Of a DNA stretch of 64,000 bases, positions 16,064-25,260 are shown piece after piece. The notes under the pieces were generated by a model, which was not told where the DNA came from, did not search any database, and saw only the letters and a list, made by a program, of their open reading frames with translations. Source of the DNA: Methylobacterium sp. WSM2598. Lineage in GTDB: Bacteria > Pseudomonadota > Alphaproteobacteria > Rhizobiales > Beijerinckiaceae. The stretch is taken from contig NZ_KB900609.1 of the NCBI RefSeq assembly GCF_000379105.1, positions 4,229,163 through 4,293,162 of the forward strand. Reading direction: 5' to 3'. Position numbers and translations under genes: made by a program. Position 1 is the stretch's first letter; the number at the start of each line of letters is the position of its first letter.

Positions 16064-17716
16064 ATGACTGATGTGCTGAACCTGAAGAACTTCGAGTCGC
16101 TCAGCCCGTTCGAGATCAAGGACGAGTTGATCAAACTGGCCAAGGAGACGTCCCGCCGGACGCAATCGGCGTTCCTCAACGCGGGTCGCGGCAATCCGAA
16201 CTGGGTCGCGACGACGCCGCGCGACGCCTTCTTCCTGCTCGGCCAGTTCGCGATGAGCGAGAGCAGGCGCGTGATGAGCCACCCCGCGGGGCTCGGCGGC
16301 ATGCCGCAGGCCGCCGGGATCGCCGGCCGGCTCGACGCGTGGCTGGAGCGGCATTCCGATCAGCCCGGGGCTTCCTTCCTGGCCGCGATGGTGCCCTTCG
16401 CCGTGAAGGCGTTCGCGTTCGATCCGGACGCCTTCGTGCACGAGCTCGTCGATTCGATCGTCGGCGACAACTACCCGGTGCCTGACCGCATGCTCGTCCA
16501 CAACGAGCGGATCGTGCACGAATACCTGATCTGGGCGATGTGCGGGAAGCGCGCGCCGGCCGGCCGGTTCGACCTCTACGCGGTCGAGGGCGGAACGGCG
16601 GCGATGTGCTACCTGTTCAAATCGCTCAAGGCCAACCGGCTGCTGCTGCCGGGCGACACGATCGCCCTCGGCACGCCGATCTTCACGCCCTATCTCGAGA
16701 TGACGCATCTCGAGGATTACGCGCTCAACGTCGTCCACATCAAGGCGCCACAGGAGAACAAGTTTCAGTACACGGATGCGGAGATCGACAAGCTTCTCGA
16801 TCCCAAGGTCAAGGCCTTCTTCGTCGTCAATCCCGGCAACCCGACCGGGATGGCGATGAGCGCGGAGACGATCGCCAAAATCACCAAGCTGGTCAAGAGC
16901 AAGCGGCCGGATCTGATGATCCTCACCGACGACGTCTACGGCACCTTCGTGCACGATTTCCGCTCGCTGATGGCCGAACTGCCGCACAACACCATCGGCG
17001 TATATTCCTTCTCGAAGTATTTCGGCTGCACAGGCTGGCGCCTGGGGGCCATCGCGATCCACGAGGACAACATCTTCGACAAGATGATCGCGACGCTGCC
17101 GGCCGACGTGACGGCGGACCTCGACAGGCGCTACGGCCCGCTGACGCTGGAGCCGCGCAAGCTCAAGTTCATCGACCGCATCGTGGCCGACAGCCGCGAC
17201 ATCGCGCTCAACCACACCGCCGGCCTCTCCCTCCCGCAGCAGGTGATGATGAGCCTGTTCTCGCTCTCGGAGCTGATGGACGACAAGAAGGCCTACCAGG
17301 AGGCCTGCATGGAGATCGTCAACCGGCGCGTCTGGTCGATGATCGAGGGCCTCGGCCTGCATCTCACGCCGAATCCGAACTTCGACGCCTATTACGGCCT
17401 GATCGACTTCGAGTTCTGGGCGCGCAAGAACATCGGCGAGGAGGCGGTGGAGTACCTGAAGCGCACGGTCCACCCCCTCGACCTCGCGTTCCGGCTGGCC
17501 GAGGTGCACGGGATCGTGCTGCTCAACGGCGGGGGCTTCGAGGCACCCGACTGGTCGCTGCGGGTCTCCCTCGCCAACCTCCCCGACGAGGTCTACGCCG
17601 ATATCGGTCGGGGCGTGCGCGCGGTGGCCCGCGGCTACCGGGACGCCTACGAGGCCGCCAAGCGTGCCAGCGGCGCGGAGGCGACGAAGGACGTCGAGCC
17701 GGTACCGGCCGAGTGA
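16064..17716 (+). CDS. asdA: aspartate 4-decarboxylase (PLP fold type I)
   Basis: Converts L-aspartate to L-alanine and CO2; family members also show aspartate aminotransferase activity. The 550-residue protein is close to the family length (~530-545). It shows the nucleotide/PLP-binding block VVNPGNPTGMAMS, DDVYGTF, and the internal aldimine lysine in SFSKYFGCTGWRLG, followed by the C-terminal arginine block WSLRVSLANL. Start ATG 16064 follows GGGAGG at 16052-16057; ATG 16058 is in frame but too close to the site. Electrogenic aspartate:alanine exchange often pairs with this enzyme, but no antiporter gene is adjacent. Its TGA stop overlaps the first bases of repeat A copy 2. Confidence 0.93.
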   Translation: MTDVLNLKNFESLSPFEIKDELIKLAKETSRRTQSAFLNAGRGNPNWVATTPRDAFFLLGQFAMSESRRVMSHPAGLGGMPQAAGIAGRLDAWLERHSDQPGASFLAAMVPFAVKAFAFDPDAFVHELVDSIVGDNYPVPDRMLVHNERIVHEYLIWAMCGKRAPAGRFDLYAVEGGTAAMCYLFKSLKANRLLLPGDTIALGTPIFTPYLEMTHLEDYALNVVHIKAPQENKFQYTDAEIDKLLDPKVKAFFVVNPGNPTGMAMSAETIAKITKLVKSKRPDLMILTDDVYGTFVHDFRSLMAELPHNTIGVYSFSKYFGCTGWRLGAIAIHEDNIFDKMIATLPADVTADLDRRYGPLTLEPRKLKFIDRIVADSRDIALNHTAGLSLPQQVMMSLFSLSELMDDKKAYQEACMEIVNRRVWSMIEGLGLHLTPNPNFDAYYGLIDFEFWARKNIGEEAVEYLKRTVHPLDLAFRLAEVHGIVLLNGGGFEAPDWSLRVSLANLPDEVYADIGRGVRAVARGYRDAYEAAKRASGAEATKDVEPVPAE

Positions 17717-17860
17717 TCCGGGATCGGCTTGATCGAAGCGGATCCCGGATCACGCGCCTGCGCGGCGCCTGAGCGCCGCGCCTGAGCGAAGCCGATATCC
17801 GCATGGCCGAAATCGGAGATGGCGAAGCACTCAACCGGATGGCGTATGAGTCCGGCTCGA
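17715..17860 (+). repeat. family A dispersed repeat, copy 2
   Basis: A hairpin with a 16-bp stem and one mismatch (17715-17730/17736-17751) followed by the same flank as copy 1 (GCCTGAGCGAAGCCGA and the following ATCCGCATGGC). It starts on the asdA stop codon. The flank is open in the frame of the next gene, so automated calls may wrongly extend that gene into the repeat. Confidence 0.8.
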
Positions 17861-17874
17861 CCGGGGAACCGAGG

Positions 17875-20049
17875 ATGGGCGCGATCGACGACGCGGCCGG
17901 CACCGGGAAGGCCCGTCCCGTCCTGCCGGCGGGACGGCTCCGGCGCATCCTCGCGGCGGGGCTGCTGCTCCTGGTGGCGCACCCTGCCGCGGCGCGGACG
18001 ATCTACGTCACGCCGGAGGGAGGCGGCCCGGGATACGGCGCGGACGGCCGCATGGTCGCCCCGCGCACGGAGGCGTTCGCGACGGAGACCCTGCAGGGAT
18101 TGCGGCCGGGCGATGTCGTGCAGCTCCTCGCCGACAGCCCGGCGCCGGATGCGGTGACCCGCTATGCCCGGCGGGTCACGCTGTCCGGAGCGGGCGAGCG
18201 GGACGCCCCGCCGGTCGTCGTCCGCGGGCTCGGCCTGCGCACCCGGATGGTCGGGCGGACGATCGAGGAGATCCGCGGCTGCCCGATGCCGGAGGACGAC
18301 GTCGAGCAGCCCTGCGGCGACCTCGCGACGGCGCTCGCGGTTCCCCGGGCGCCGGATCTCCTCGGCGCGCTGACCGTGGCGGCCTCGGCGGTGGAGCGGG
18401 ACCGCGGCCGCCGCTCACGGCTCGCCATGCCGATCGGGCGGGCGGGGCGGCTCGCCGAGGCGGCCTGCCTCGACATCGACCGCGCCGACGGCGTCGCGAT
18501 CGAGGATCTGACATTCCAGGGGTGCTGGCTCGCGGCCGTCCGGGCGATCGACAGCCGGCGCGTCACGCTGCGCCGTTCCCTGGTGATCGGCAGCAGCTAC
18601 GGCCTCGCGGCGCGCGGCAGCCCCGACCGCCCCGCCGACACGCTCGTGGTCGAGGACGTCACCTGGGTGCAGGACGCGAGCGGCTACGAGGAGGCCGCCC
18701 TGACGCGCGAGGGACCGTTCCGCTGCCGCGACGGCCGGGTCGGCGCGTTCGGCTGCGCGGGCCTGATCTGGCGCAGCATTCCCTGGGGGGTGACCCACCA
18801 CGGTGCCTACGACCACTTCAACGGCGCGCTCCTGGGCGGTGCCGACGTGCGCGGACCGATCGTCTTCCGCCGCAACACCGTCCTGTCGGCCTATAACGGC
18901 CTCCGGCTCAAGGCCGCCGCCTGCGAGGATCTCAAAGCATCGGCCCTGTCGCCGGCGACTTGCCCGTTCAACCGGGACGTCTGGATCTACGACAACCTGT
19001 TCGCCTTCGTGCGCGACAATCCGGTCGAACTGGAGACCTGGGCGATGGAGGTGCGCATCGCCCGCAACCGGATCGTGAATTCCCACGCGTGGTTCTCCTT
19101 CGACGACATGGGGGGCGGGCCGGTCTACGTTTACGGCAACCGCGGCTGGTTCGACGACGTTCCGGCGATCGACCGTCCCGGTCGCCCCTCTCCCCTGCCG
19201 CCCTGCGCGCGTCAGCCCATCGAGAAGCCGGAGGCCGGCGGGGCCTTCGACCCGAAGCTCGACCGCCGCTTCGATTTCACGCGCGCCCGCTGGCTCGCCG
19301 TCGGAGTCGAGAGCGTCGCGCCCTCCGGTGAGGTCACCTGGATGGATCCCCGCGATCAGACCTGCGACGCGAGCCTCCAGGGCCGGGTCGTCAAGCTCGC
19401 GCTTCCACCGCGGGGCGCGGAGCCCGATTCCGATCGCTACGCGGAGCACGGCCCGATCTACGTGTTCAACAACAGCTGGTACCTGCGCTCGCCCGTGACC
19501 GGGATCGGCGCCGCCGCGAACCTTCGGCACTGGAACAATGCCCTGCTGTTCTGCGAGCCCGACGCGCCCGGCTATGACGCGGATCTGTGCCGGACCCGGC
19601 CCGAGACTTTCGACGCGAGCACCTGCGGCCGAGGCGTGGTGCGGGGGGACGACCTCGCGCGCTATCCCGGCGAGACCGGGTCGATCCCGTTCTTCGACTG
19701 CTTCCGGTGGCTGCCGGTCGACGAGCAGGGGCACGACCGTCCCGAACTCGCGAGCGCGTTCGATCACGACGTCAGCAGCAACGGCTTTCCGGTCGCGCTC
19801 ACGCGGCAGCGCGGGATCGAGAGCCACGGGCGAACCGGCAGCCCCGGCTTCACGGCCCCGGAACGGGGAGATTTCCGTCTCCTCCCGGGGGCGCTCGCCG
19901 CCACGGCGGCCTGTGCGGTGACGGAGACGCCCGATCACGGCCTCGTCTGTTCGCAGGCCCCGGGCGGCCGCGCGTTCGCCGGCGCCTACGATCGCGAGGG
20001 CCAGCTCTACGATGGACCCGCGTCCGCACGCTTTCGTCCCCCCGAGTAG
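17875..20049 (+). CDS. secreted right-handed parallel beta-helix protein
   Basis: A 724-residue exported protein. After a basic N-region and hydrophobic core (RLRRILAAGLLLLVAHPAAA), it reads like pectate-lyase-superfamily beta-helix proteins. Successive turns alternate 'IEDLTFQGCWLAAVRAI', 'VTLRRSLVIGSSYGLAARG', 'VVEDVTW', 'IVFRRNTVLSAYNGLRL' and 'VWIYDNLFAFVRDNPVELE'. This fold is typical of polysaccharide-active enzymes and adhesins. Several Cys pairs (CPMPEDDVEQPC, CRDGRVGAFGC) suggest disulfides outside the cytoplasm. ATG 17875 is chosen because the upstream in-frame codons are repeat A sequence. No partner gene shows its substrate. Confidence 0.8.
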   Translation: MGAIDDAAGTGKARPVLPAGRLRRILAAGLLLLVAHPAAARTIYVTPEGGGPGYGADGRMVAPRTEAFATETLQGLRPGDVVQLLADSPAPDAVTRYARRVTLSGAGERDAPPVVVRGLGLRTRMVGRTIEEIRGCPMPEDDVEQPCGDLATALAVPRAPDLLGALTVAASAVERDRGRRSRLAMPIGRAGRLAEAACLDIDRADGVAIEDLTFQGCWLAAVRAIDSRRVTLRRSLVIGSSYGLAARGSPDRPADTLVVEDVTWVQDASGYEEAALTREGPFRCRDGRVGAFGCAGLIWRSIPWGVTHHGAYDHFNGALLGGADVRGPIVFRRNTVLSAYNGLRLKAAACEDLKASALSPATCPFNRDVWIYDNLFAFVRDNPVELETWAMEVRIARNRIVNSHAWFSFDDMGGGPVYVYGNRGWFDDVPAIDRPGRPSPLPPCARQPIEKPEAGGAFDPKLDRRFDFTRARWLAVGVESVAPSGEVTWMDPRDQTCDASLQGRVVKLALPPRGAEPDSDRYAEHGPIYVFNNSWYLRSPVTGIGAAANLRHWNNALLFCEPDAPGYDADLCRTRPETFDASTCGRGVVRGDDLARYPGETGSIPFFDCFRWLPVDEQGHDRPELASAFDHDVSSNGFPVALTRQRGIESHGRTGSPGFTAPERGDFRLLPGALAATAACAVTETPDHGLVCSQAPGGRAFAGAYDREGQLYDGPASARFRPPE

Positions 20050-20325
20050 ATCTGACGGCGAGAGCACTCGGCTCACGCCGATCGAGCGACGGAGGGGGCC
20101 CAGGCGGGCTCCCTCGCGGCCGCCGGGTCCACCGCCAGGGACACGACCGTCGGCACGCGGCCGGCGGCAGCCATTGTTCCGGGACATGTTCGGAGAATGC
20201 CCGCGCGCGCCGCGCGCCGTGCGGGGAGAGTGCGGCTCATGCCGAGCGGTCGGACTCGGCCCCTGCTTCTCTCCGCTCGGCGGCGTTGCCGGAGCTTCGG
20301 CGCGTGCCGCCGGGATGGCCGTTCA

Positions 20326-20832
20326 TCACCCGACGGCGGACAGCCGAAAGCCGGCATTCGCACCTGCGCCCCTCATCCCGCTCGCGGAGCGATGGCGGAA
20401 ACAACCCGGCTCGTGAGCGAGGCGGATGGTGACGGCGTCCCGCGCGAGCATCCGCCGCATCACTCGCGCCGACCCTGCGTAGATCGGGACGGCCCTCACG
20501 ACATCCTCCTCGCAGAAGAGGCGGTCGAGGACGGGCACGTCGCTGAAGGTGGGCGGGACGGGAACGGAACCGGCGATCAAGGCGAACGGGATGCCTCGCC
20601 GACGCAACTCGTGAGCGAGCGCGAAACAAGGACCCTGGCGGAGGTTCACGCTGACGAGCGCGAAGTCGGGAGGGGCTGCGTCCAGGCTCTCGATCGCGTC
20701 TCGGCAGGTGGCATAGGGGCCGCTGACCCCGCACCCCGCGTCGGTCAAGATGTCCTCCAGCCACATGCCGGGCAAGGCCTGCGACTCGGCCACGAGCACG
20801 ATCAGTTGCGGCTTCGCCCCTCTCACCTGCAT
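20326..20832 (-). CDS. degenerate response-regulator receiver (pseudo-receiver) protein
   Basis: A 168-residue protein with the beta-alpha pattern of a CheY-like receiver: LIVLVAESQALPGMWLEDILTDAGCGV, the beta-3 strand DFALVSVNL, GIPFALIAG and an alternating C-terminal part. Key residues are missing: the acidic pair after beta-1 is AES, the phospho-acceptor Asp at the end of beta-3 is Ser (ALVSVNL), and the conserved Lys is not evident. A phosphorylation-independent or dead receiver is likely. The C-terminal ~45 residues have no recognised domain. ATG 20832 has AAGGGGAG upstream. Confidence 0.75.
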   Translation of the reverse strand: MQVRGAKPQLIVLVAESQALPGMWLEDILTDAGCGVSGPYATCRDAIESLDAAPPDFALVSVNLRQGPCFALAHELRRRGIPFALIAGSVPVPPTFSDVPVLDRLFCEEDVVRAVPIYAGSARVMRRMLARDAVTIRLAHEPGCFRHRSASGMRGAGANAGFRLSAVG

Positions 20833-21111
20833 CGCTTCGCTCCCCTTCGTTCTGTTATGGCCCCAGCGTACATCGGACAGGCTTCTCCGCATTGCGCTAG
20901 ATCAAACCCAGCCTGGACGCGCCGCATACTGTGGGGCATGCCGGATTCGCTGCCGCGCGATAGCGTTGCATGCGATCGAACAAGAACGAGATCGTGAGGG
21001 TTGCCGACGAATGCTGGTCCAGGCCAGCGTGCCGCCCGGCACCATGCTGGATCCCGAGCGGGTCGGCTTCGCGCACGGGACCATCGTTCGCGCGCGGGCG
21101 ACGAACGCGCC

Positions 21112-21852
21112 TCAGGCACCTGCGCGGGACGCATTCGGGTCCGGCGCCCCGCTGCCGCTTGCGTCCGGCCGAGTCTCGCGAATGATCGCGCCATCCTCGA
21201 TCTGCACGATCCGGTCGGCGAAGTGGAACAGCCGCGCGTCGTGGGTCACGACCAGGACGGCGCGCCCTCGCGCCCTGGCGATCGAGGACAGGATGGCCAT
21301 GACAGCCCTGCCGTTCTCCGTGTCGAGCGCGGCCGTCGGCTCGTCCGCGAGGATGATCGAGGGATCGGCGACCAGGGCGCGCGCGATCGCAACGCGCTGC
21401 TGCTCGCCGCCGCTCAGCTCGCGCGGGAAGGACTTCAGCTTGGCCGACAGACCAACGCTGCCGAGGACCGCGACGCTCTTGGCCACCGCCTCGGGGCCGC
21501 GCTCGCCGCGAACGTCGAGCGCCAGTTGCACGTTCTCCGCCGAGGTGAGCGTCGAGAACAGGTGGTAGGACTGGAAGACGAAGCCGATGTGCTGCCGCCG
21601 GATGGCCGCCAGCGCTTCGGGACGGGCGTCGCGGGCCGACACGCCGCAGACCCGCACGGTGCCGCTCGTGGGCGTCAGCATGCAGCCCAGAATGGACAGC
21701 AAGGTCGTCTTGCCGCTGCCCGATGGCCCCGCGAGGATGGTCAATTCGTGGCTGCGGATCGTCAGATCGAGCGTCCGCAATGCCTCGACGCAGGTCGGCC
21801 CGCGCCCGTAGGTCTTGCTGACCCGTTCGGCTTCGATGATCGCCGCATTCAT
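21112..21852 (-). CDS. ABC transporter ATP-binding protein (MacB/LolD/DevA type)
   Basis: The ATPase of an exporter-like ABC system. The 246-residue protein has Walker A (GPSGSGKTT), Q-loop (FVFQSYHLF), the signature LSGGEQQR and Walker B (ILADEPTAALD), with the H-loop in VVTHD. The LFSTLTSAENV region resembles MacB/LolD-type subunits. Its start overlaps the permease stop by four bases (ATGA), so the two proteins are translationally coupled. No adaptor or outer-membrane gene is adjacent. The C-terminal ~25 residues are a Ser/Ala/Asp-rich tail. Confidence 0.93.
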   Translation of the reverse strand: MNAAIIEAERVSKTYGRGPTCVEALRTLDLTIRSHELTILAGPSGSGKTTLLSILGCMLTPTSGTVRVCGVSARDARPEALAAIRRQHIGFVFQSYHLFSTLTSAENVQLALDVRGERGPEAVAKSVAVLGSVGLSAKLKSFPRELSGGEQQRVAIARALVADPSIILADEPTAALDTENGRAVMAILSSIARARGRAVLVVTHDARLFHFADRIVQIEDGAIIRETRPDASGSGAPDPNASRAGA

Positions 21853-22979
21853 CGCGTGAGCACGCTTGCGGGATCGACACGGATGATCCGCACGATCGAA
21901 GCCACCCCCGACGCGACGCACATGACGAGCGTCACCGCGAAGGCAATCGTGACGAGGCCGGGGGTGATGACGACTGGGATGATGCTCGTCGCGGTGAGGT
22001 GTCCGACCGCGATGCTGATCACGGTGGCGACCGAGAGGCCGATCAGCGCGTTGACGAGCGCTTGGCAGGCGATGACCCGGTAGATGTAGCGGTTGGAGGC
22101 GCCGATCGCCCGCACCATCGCGAATTCGTAGAGGTGCTCCTTCGTGCTGGAGTAGAGCGTCTGCGCGATGATCACTGTTCCCACGATCACCGACAGCAAG
22201 GCTCCCGCGACGAGTGCCGCGCCGGCTCCGGTCCGATAGAGCCAGAAGTTGCGGGAGCGCGCGCGGAACTGATCCGGCGTGAGGGCCTCGATGCCGGAGA
22301 TGCGCGAGAGGGCGTCCTGACGGAGGCGTTCGAGGTCGGCTCCGGGCTTCATCCTGACGAGGAAGTACGTGACGAGGTTCGCGGGCAGCCCGACATAGGA
22401 CCGGGCGTTGCGGAAATCGGCGAAGACGTAGGGCCTGGTCGTGAAGGAGCGGAGGCCGGAGGTCACCGGGCCGACCGTGACCGGGTGACCGCGCACCTGC
22501 GCCGCCTCGCCGCGCGCGGAAACCCCGAGCTCGGCGGCGTAGGAGCGTTCGAGGGTGACCGTGCCCGGGGCCGCGAGGTCGTCGAGCCCGCCCTCGACGA
22601 TGTTCCATGGTGCCAAGCCCGAAGCGGGGTCCGAGGCGATGACGAAGATGCCGACCAGCCCGCCTTCGGGCGGGATCCAGGCGGAGAAGCCCGCCACCAC
22701 CGGAATCGCGTCCGCCACCCCGTCGAGGGCGCGCAACTCCTCCCGCATGTCCGAGTCCAGGATCGAGAGGTCCTCGAAGTATTGCGTCCCCTTCGACATG
22801 ATCCAGATGTCGGCCGAGGTATGATCGACGATGAGCGTCACCATGCGCCCGAAGCCGTAGAACAGGCCCATCTGCACCAGGATGAGAACCACCGAGAACA
22901 CGATACCGGTCACCGCGGCCGCGAAGCGGAGCCGGTCCTGGAACAGATTTCGAAGCGCCAGGGTCAGGACGAGCGGCAT
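21849..22979 (-). CDS. ABC transporter permease, FtsX/MacB-like (DevC type)
   Basis: A 376-residue permease with one N-terminal transmembrane helix (about 20-40) and a large periplasmic domain carrying the DevC-like start (SADIWIMSKGTQYFEDLSILDSD). Three C-terminal helices form the FtsX domain (about 255-370), including the LYEFAMVRAIGASNRYI coupling segment and the closing VDPASVL motif. This is the DevC/MacB-like topology. ATG 22979 is chosen; a TTG at 22991 would add four residues. It pairs with the overlapping ATPase. Such pairs usually need a periplasmic adaptor, which must be encoded elsewhere if used. Confidence 0.92.
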   Translation of the reverse strand: MPLVLTLALRNLFQDRLRFAAAVTGIVFSVVLILVQMGLFYGFGRMVTLIVDHTSADIWIMSKGTQYFEDLSILDSDMREELRALDGVADAIPVVAGFSAWIPPEGGLVGIFVIASDPASGLAPWNIVEGGLDDLAAPGTVTLERSYAAELGVSARGEAAQVRGHPVTVGPVTSGLRSFTTRPYVFADFRNARSYVGLPANLVTYFLVRMKPGADLERLRQDALSRISGIEALTPDQFRARSRNFWLYRTGAGAALVAGALLSVIVGTVIIAQTLYSSTKEHLYEFAMVRAIGASNRYIYRVIACQALVNALIGLSVATVISIAVGHLTATSIIPVVITPGLVTIAFAVTLVMCVASGVASIVRIIRVDPASVLTR

Positions 22980-23057
22980 TCCGGAGTCCAACTTGCGCGA
23001 TCAGCAGGTGCGAATTAGAACATGATCTTCGGCAAGGCTACTTGATCCGGGTCAACA

Positions 23058-23507
23058 ATGAAGTGCCGAAGCTGGCTCCCTGTGCGGCCGGGCGGAGCGC
23101 ATGATGTGCTGGTAGCCCCTTCGCGAACGCATCCATCGCGACCGGGGCTCCGCGGGAGCGCCGGCATCGTCGTCGCCGTGATGGCCCTGGGCCACGCGGC
23201 GGCCTGGGCGGAGGAGGCCATCGAGGGCCGCTACCTGCAAAATCGCCCCTGCCGCGGCGACAACAGCGATCCCGCAAACCTCAAGGTGGCGATCACACCA
23301 CAAAATATCACGTATTCGGGCGGGACCTGCGCGATCAAATCCAGACGCAGCGACGGCACCAAGATCATCTTCGCGGTTTCGTGCCGGTTCCGCGGGGGCG
23401 GCACGATGGGCTCGGACATCGCCTTCACACCCGGGCAGGGTGGAACATGGCATATGACCGAGAGGGAAGGCACGTTCGAAGCCGACATTCACCGGTGCCC
23501 GGACTGA
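23058..23507 (+). CDS. small secreted protein
   Basis: A 149-residue product with a hydrophobic signal core (GIVVAVMALGHAAAWA) ending about residue 51, then a ~95-residue beta-rich domain with four cysteines (RPCRGD, GTCAIKS, VSCRF, HRCPD). The start is uncertain because the N-region before the signal core is long. I do not recognise the family. It lies divergent from the ABC permease, about 80 bp away, so the two may share a promoter region. Confidence 0.6.
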   Translation: MKCRSWLPVRPGGAHDVLVAPSRTHPSRPGLRGSAGIVVAVMALGHAAAWAEEAIEGRYLQNRPCRGDNSDPANLKVAITPQNITYSGGTCAIKSRRSDGTKIIFAVSCRFRGGGTMGSDIAFTPGQGGTWHMTEREGTFEADIHRCPD

Positions 23508-23795
23508 TCCCAGGACGTCTCTCACCGGCAGGTCGGACCTTCCCTCCTTCGGACATGCCGCAGCGCGCGTCGGTCCCTCCTGGGACCCGCAAGAGCATCG
23601 CGATTGGCGCCTGCGCGGCTCGGGCCGCGGGCGGTCTCCTCGACCGGCGACCATCGGCCTCCGGACAAGCGTCCTGCGGGCCTCCGCCAAGTCCAGGTCG
23701 GTCGCCTGCGCCGCGTCGAGGATGAGGGGTGCCGGCCCTCCCCGCGCGCCGGCCTTCAGCGTCGAGCGCGCGGCTTGCGCAGGTTCCGGGCCCGC

Positions 23796-24050
23796 CTACC
23801 GGGCGATGGCGGCGGAGGACATCTCAGCGCGATCCAGCGCGTTGAAGACCTGGCGGCACGCGGTGCTGAGGATTTTACGCTGGCGTCGCAGGCACGCCCT
23901 GATCGCCGGGACGTCCGGGATCTCGCTGCTGCAGAGACGCCACACGTCCGGGGTGCAGGCCGCTCGGTCGGCCGCCGTTTCCGCCAAGCTGGTGGTTGCC
24001 GTACAGACGATCAGGCCGACGGTGGCGACACCGAAACCAAGCTTACGCAT
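23796..24050 (-). CDS. small secreted four-cysteine protein
   Basis: An 84-residue exported protein with a signal peptide (cleavage near residue 23, SLA|E). The mature part has evenly spaced cysteines in ACTPDVWRLCSSEIPDVPAIRACLRRQ and later STACRQVF. The C-X8-C...C-X9-10-C layout resembles a single cysteine-rich repeat unit. Upstream lies an AT-rich stretch (24100-24250) that stands out from the GC-rich surroundings and likely holds the promoter. Function is unknown. Confidence 0.75.
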   Translation of the reverse strand: MRKLGFGVATVGLIVCTATTSLAETAADRAACTPDVWRLCSSEIPDVPAIRACLRRQRKILSTACRQVFNALDRAEMSSAAIAR

Positions 24051-24255
24051 GCTCGTCTCCCTGAAGGCAAGTTCTCCCAGCTCTCCATCCCCGTCACGTG
24101 ATGGAGCGCATTTTTTCTTAATTGGCTACATAGATCGGGCGCCAAGCCACGTCTGCGCCATGACACGTGGCAAATTTTTTCGTTTAATGCTGAATTTCGT
24201 CAGCATCTCGCGCCGAATGTTCGAACAACGGCGCCTTCTACAGACAGGTTAACGC
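24051..24255. other. AT-rich divergent intergenic patch
   Basis: Unusually AT-rich for this window (for example TTTTTTCTTAATTGGCTACA near 24112). It separates two divergently read small secreted-protein genes and probably carries promoters for both. I see no gene in it. Confidence 0.45.
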
Positions 24256-24423
24256 ATGGCTTGGCCGTGGCAAGTGGGAGATGCGAGAAAATTGCAGAGC
24301 TTTTGGCGGCACCGGGCCGGAAGCATCGGCCCAGCGTCGGGTCGGCCGGGTTTGAACCTTGCCGAACCCGCCCGCGGCCTGAGATACCTCCCGCTCGCGC
24401 ATCGACCGCGAGGAGCATCGGCT

Positions 24424-24774
24424 TTGTCGGTCAAGAACAGTGCTGCCGTACTTGCGCTGGTGACAGCAGTCGCGGCGCCCATCGCGGCCCGAGCCTGGGG
24501 CATTCCCGGGTGCGCCAACCTCCCCGAGTACAATCGGGCCCTGGGCGCCCTCCAAGGACTGACAACCTGCGGCATGACCATCGAAGAGGCTCGCCGCGTG
24601 GTCGCGGCTCATGCCGGCCCGGCAGCCGCGGATCAACCCGTGGGGCCGGCACCGCGCGCCCATCAGCGCGGTCAGCGAAGGCCGCCCCATGTCCAGGCAC
24701 CGGGCCGCGACGTCACATCGCCTCACGCCGATCCGAAACGCCGCGCTCGGACGCCCAAGGGCAGCCCAGGGTAG
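24424..24774 (+). CDS. small secreted protein (tentative)
   Basis: A 116-residue product read from TTG 24424, with GAGGAG at 24410-24415 upstream. It begins LSVKNSAAVLALVTAVAAPIAARA, a plausible signal peptide. A short domain with two cysteines follows (IPGCANLPEYNRALGALQ, TTCGMTIEEARRVVAAH), then a basic Pro/Arg-rich tail that looks unselected. Only the first ~65 residues look protein-like. The upstream extension of the frame is arginine-rich and unlikely. Confidence 0.45.
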   Translation: MSVKNSAAVLALVTAVAAPIAARAWGIPGCANLPEYNRALGALQGLTTCGMTIEEARRVVAAHAGPAAADQPVGPAPRAHQRGQRRPPHVQAPGRDVTSPHADPKRRARTPKGSPG

Positions 24775-24934
24775 CAGGACGGGTTGGGATGCCCGCCGCG
24801 CGTTCTGCTGCCGGCAGGATTGCATCGAGCAGCCCGCGGCAGCCTGCAGCCAACCGAACCGGACATCCCGACCCGGCGATGGCGGCGGCCCGGCCGCGAC
24901 GCGTTCACCGGGCGCGAGGCGCGCCCCACGGACA

Positions 24935-25050
24935 TCCTCATCCGACATCCGGTTGATGGCTTCGCCATCTCCCATGTCGGCCATGCGGATGTCGGCGTCG
25001 CTCAGGCCTGTGATACGCGATCCGCTTTGATCAAGCGGATCGCGTATCAC
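24935..25050 (-). repeat. family A dispersed repeat, copy 3
   Basis: Reverse orientation relative to copies 1 and 2. A perfect 18-bp stem hairpin (25010-25027/25033-25050, loop TGATC) is preceded by the conserved flank (GCATCCG...GGCTTCGCC when read on the plus strand). The hairpin arm sequence mixes the two arms seen in copy 1: ATACGCG joined to GATCCGCTT. Confidence 0.8.
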
Positions 25051-25224
25051 CCGTCCGCTCGCGTCGCGGACCAGAGCGGGCGAAGGCCGCGCCAAGCACC
25101 TGCCGGGAGGGATCCTGCGGGGGCTGGTCGCCGCACCGGCGCCCGGGTCAACCAGACCTGCCGGCCCGGCCGCCGCCCCTCCTGCCACGCACGACGGACT
25201 CGCCGCGATCCGCGCCAAAAGAAG

Positions 25225-25260
25225 AGGCGCCCGGACGCGTGACCGTGCCGGGCGCCTTTT
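25225..25260. terminator. Rho-independent terminator, probably bidirectional
   Basis: A perfect stem AGGCGCCCGG (25225-25234) with CCGGGCGCCT (25248-25257), followed by TTTT. On the other strand the stem is followed by CTTCTTTT. It could end transcripts of the SDR gene that stops at 25627 on the minus strand, about 370 bp away. Confidence 0.7.

Noticed and set aside
17803..17874. N-terminal extension of the beta-helix protein
   Set aside because: The extra 24 codons are repeat A sequence, and the signal peptide begins after 17875.
21112..22979. ABC exporter pair considered as the export system for the leader peptide at 38233
   Set aside because: It lacks a C39 peptidase domain and lies 15 kb away; its MacB/DevC type does not process double-glycine leaders.
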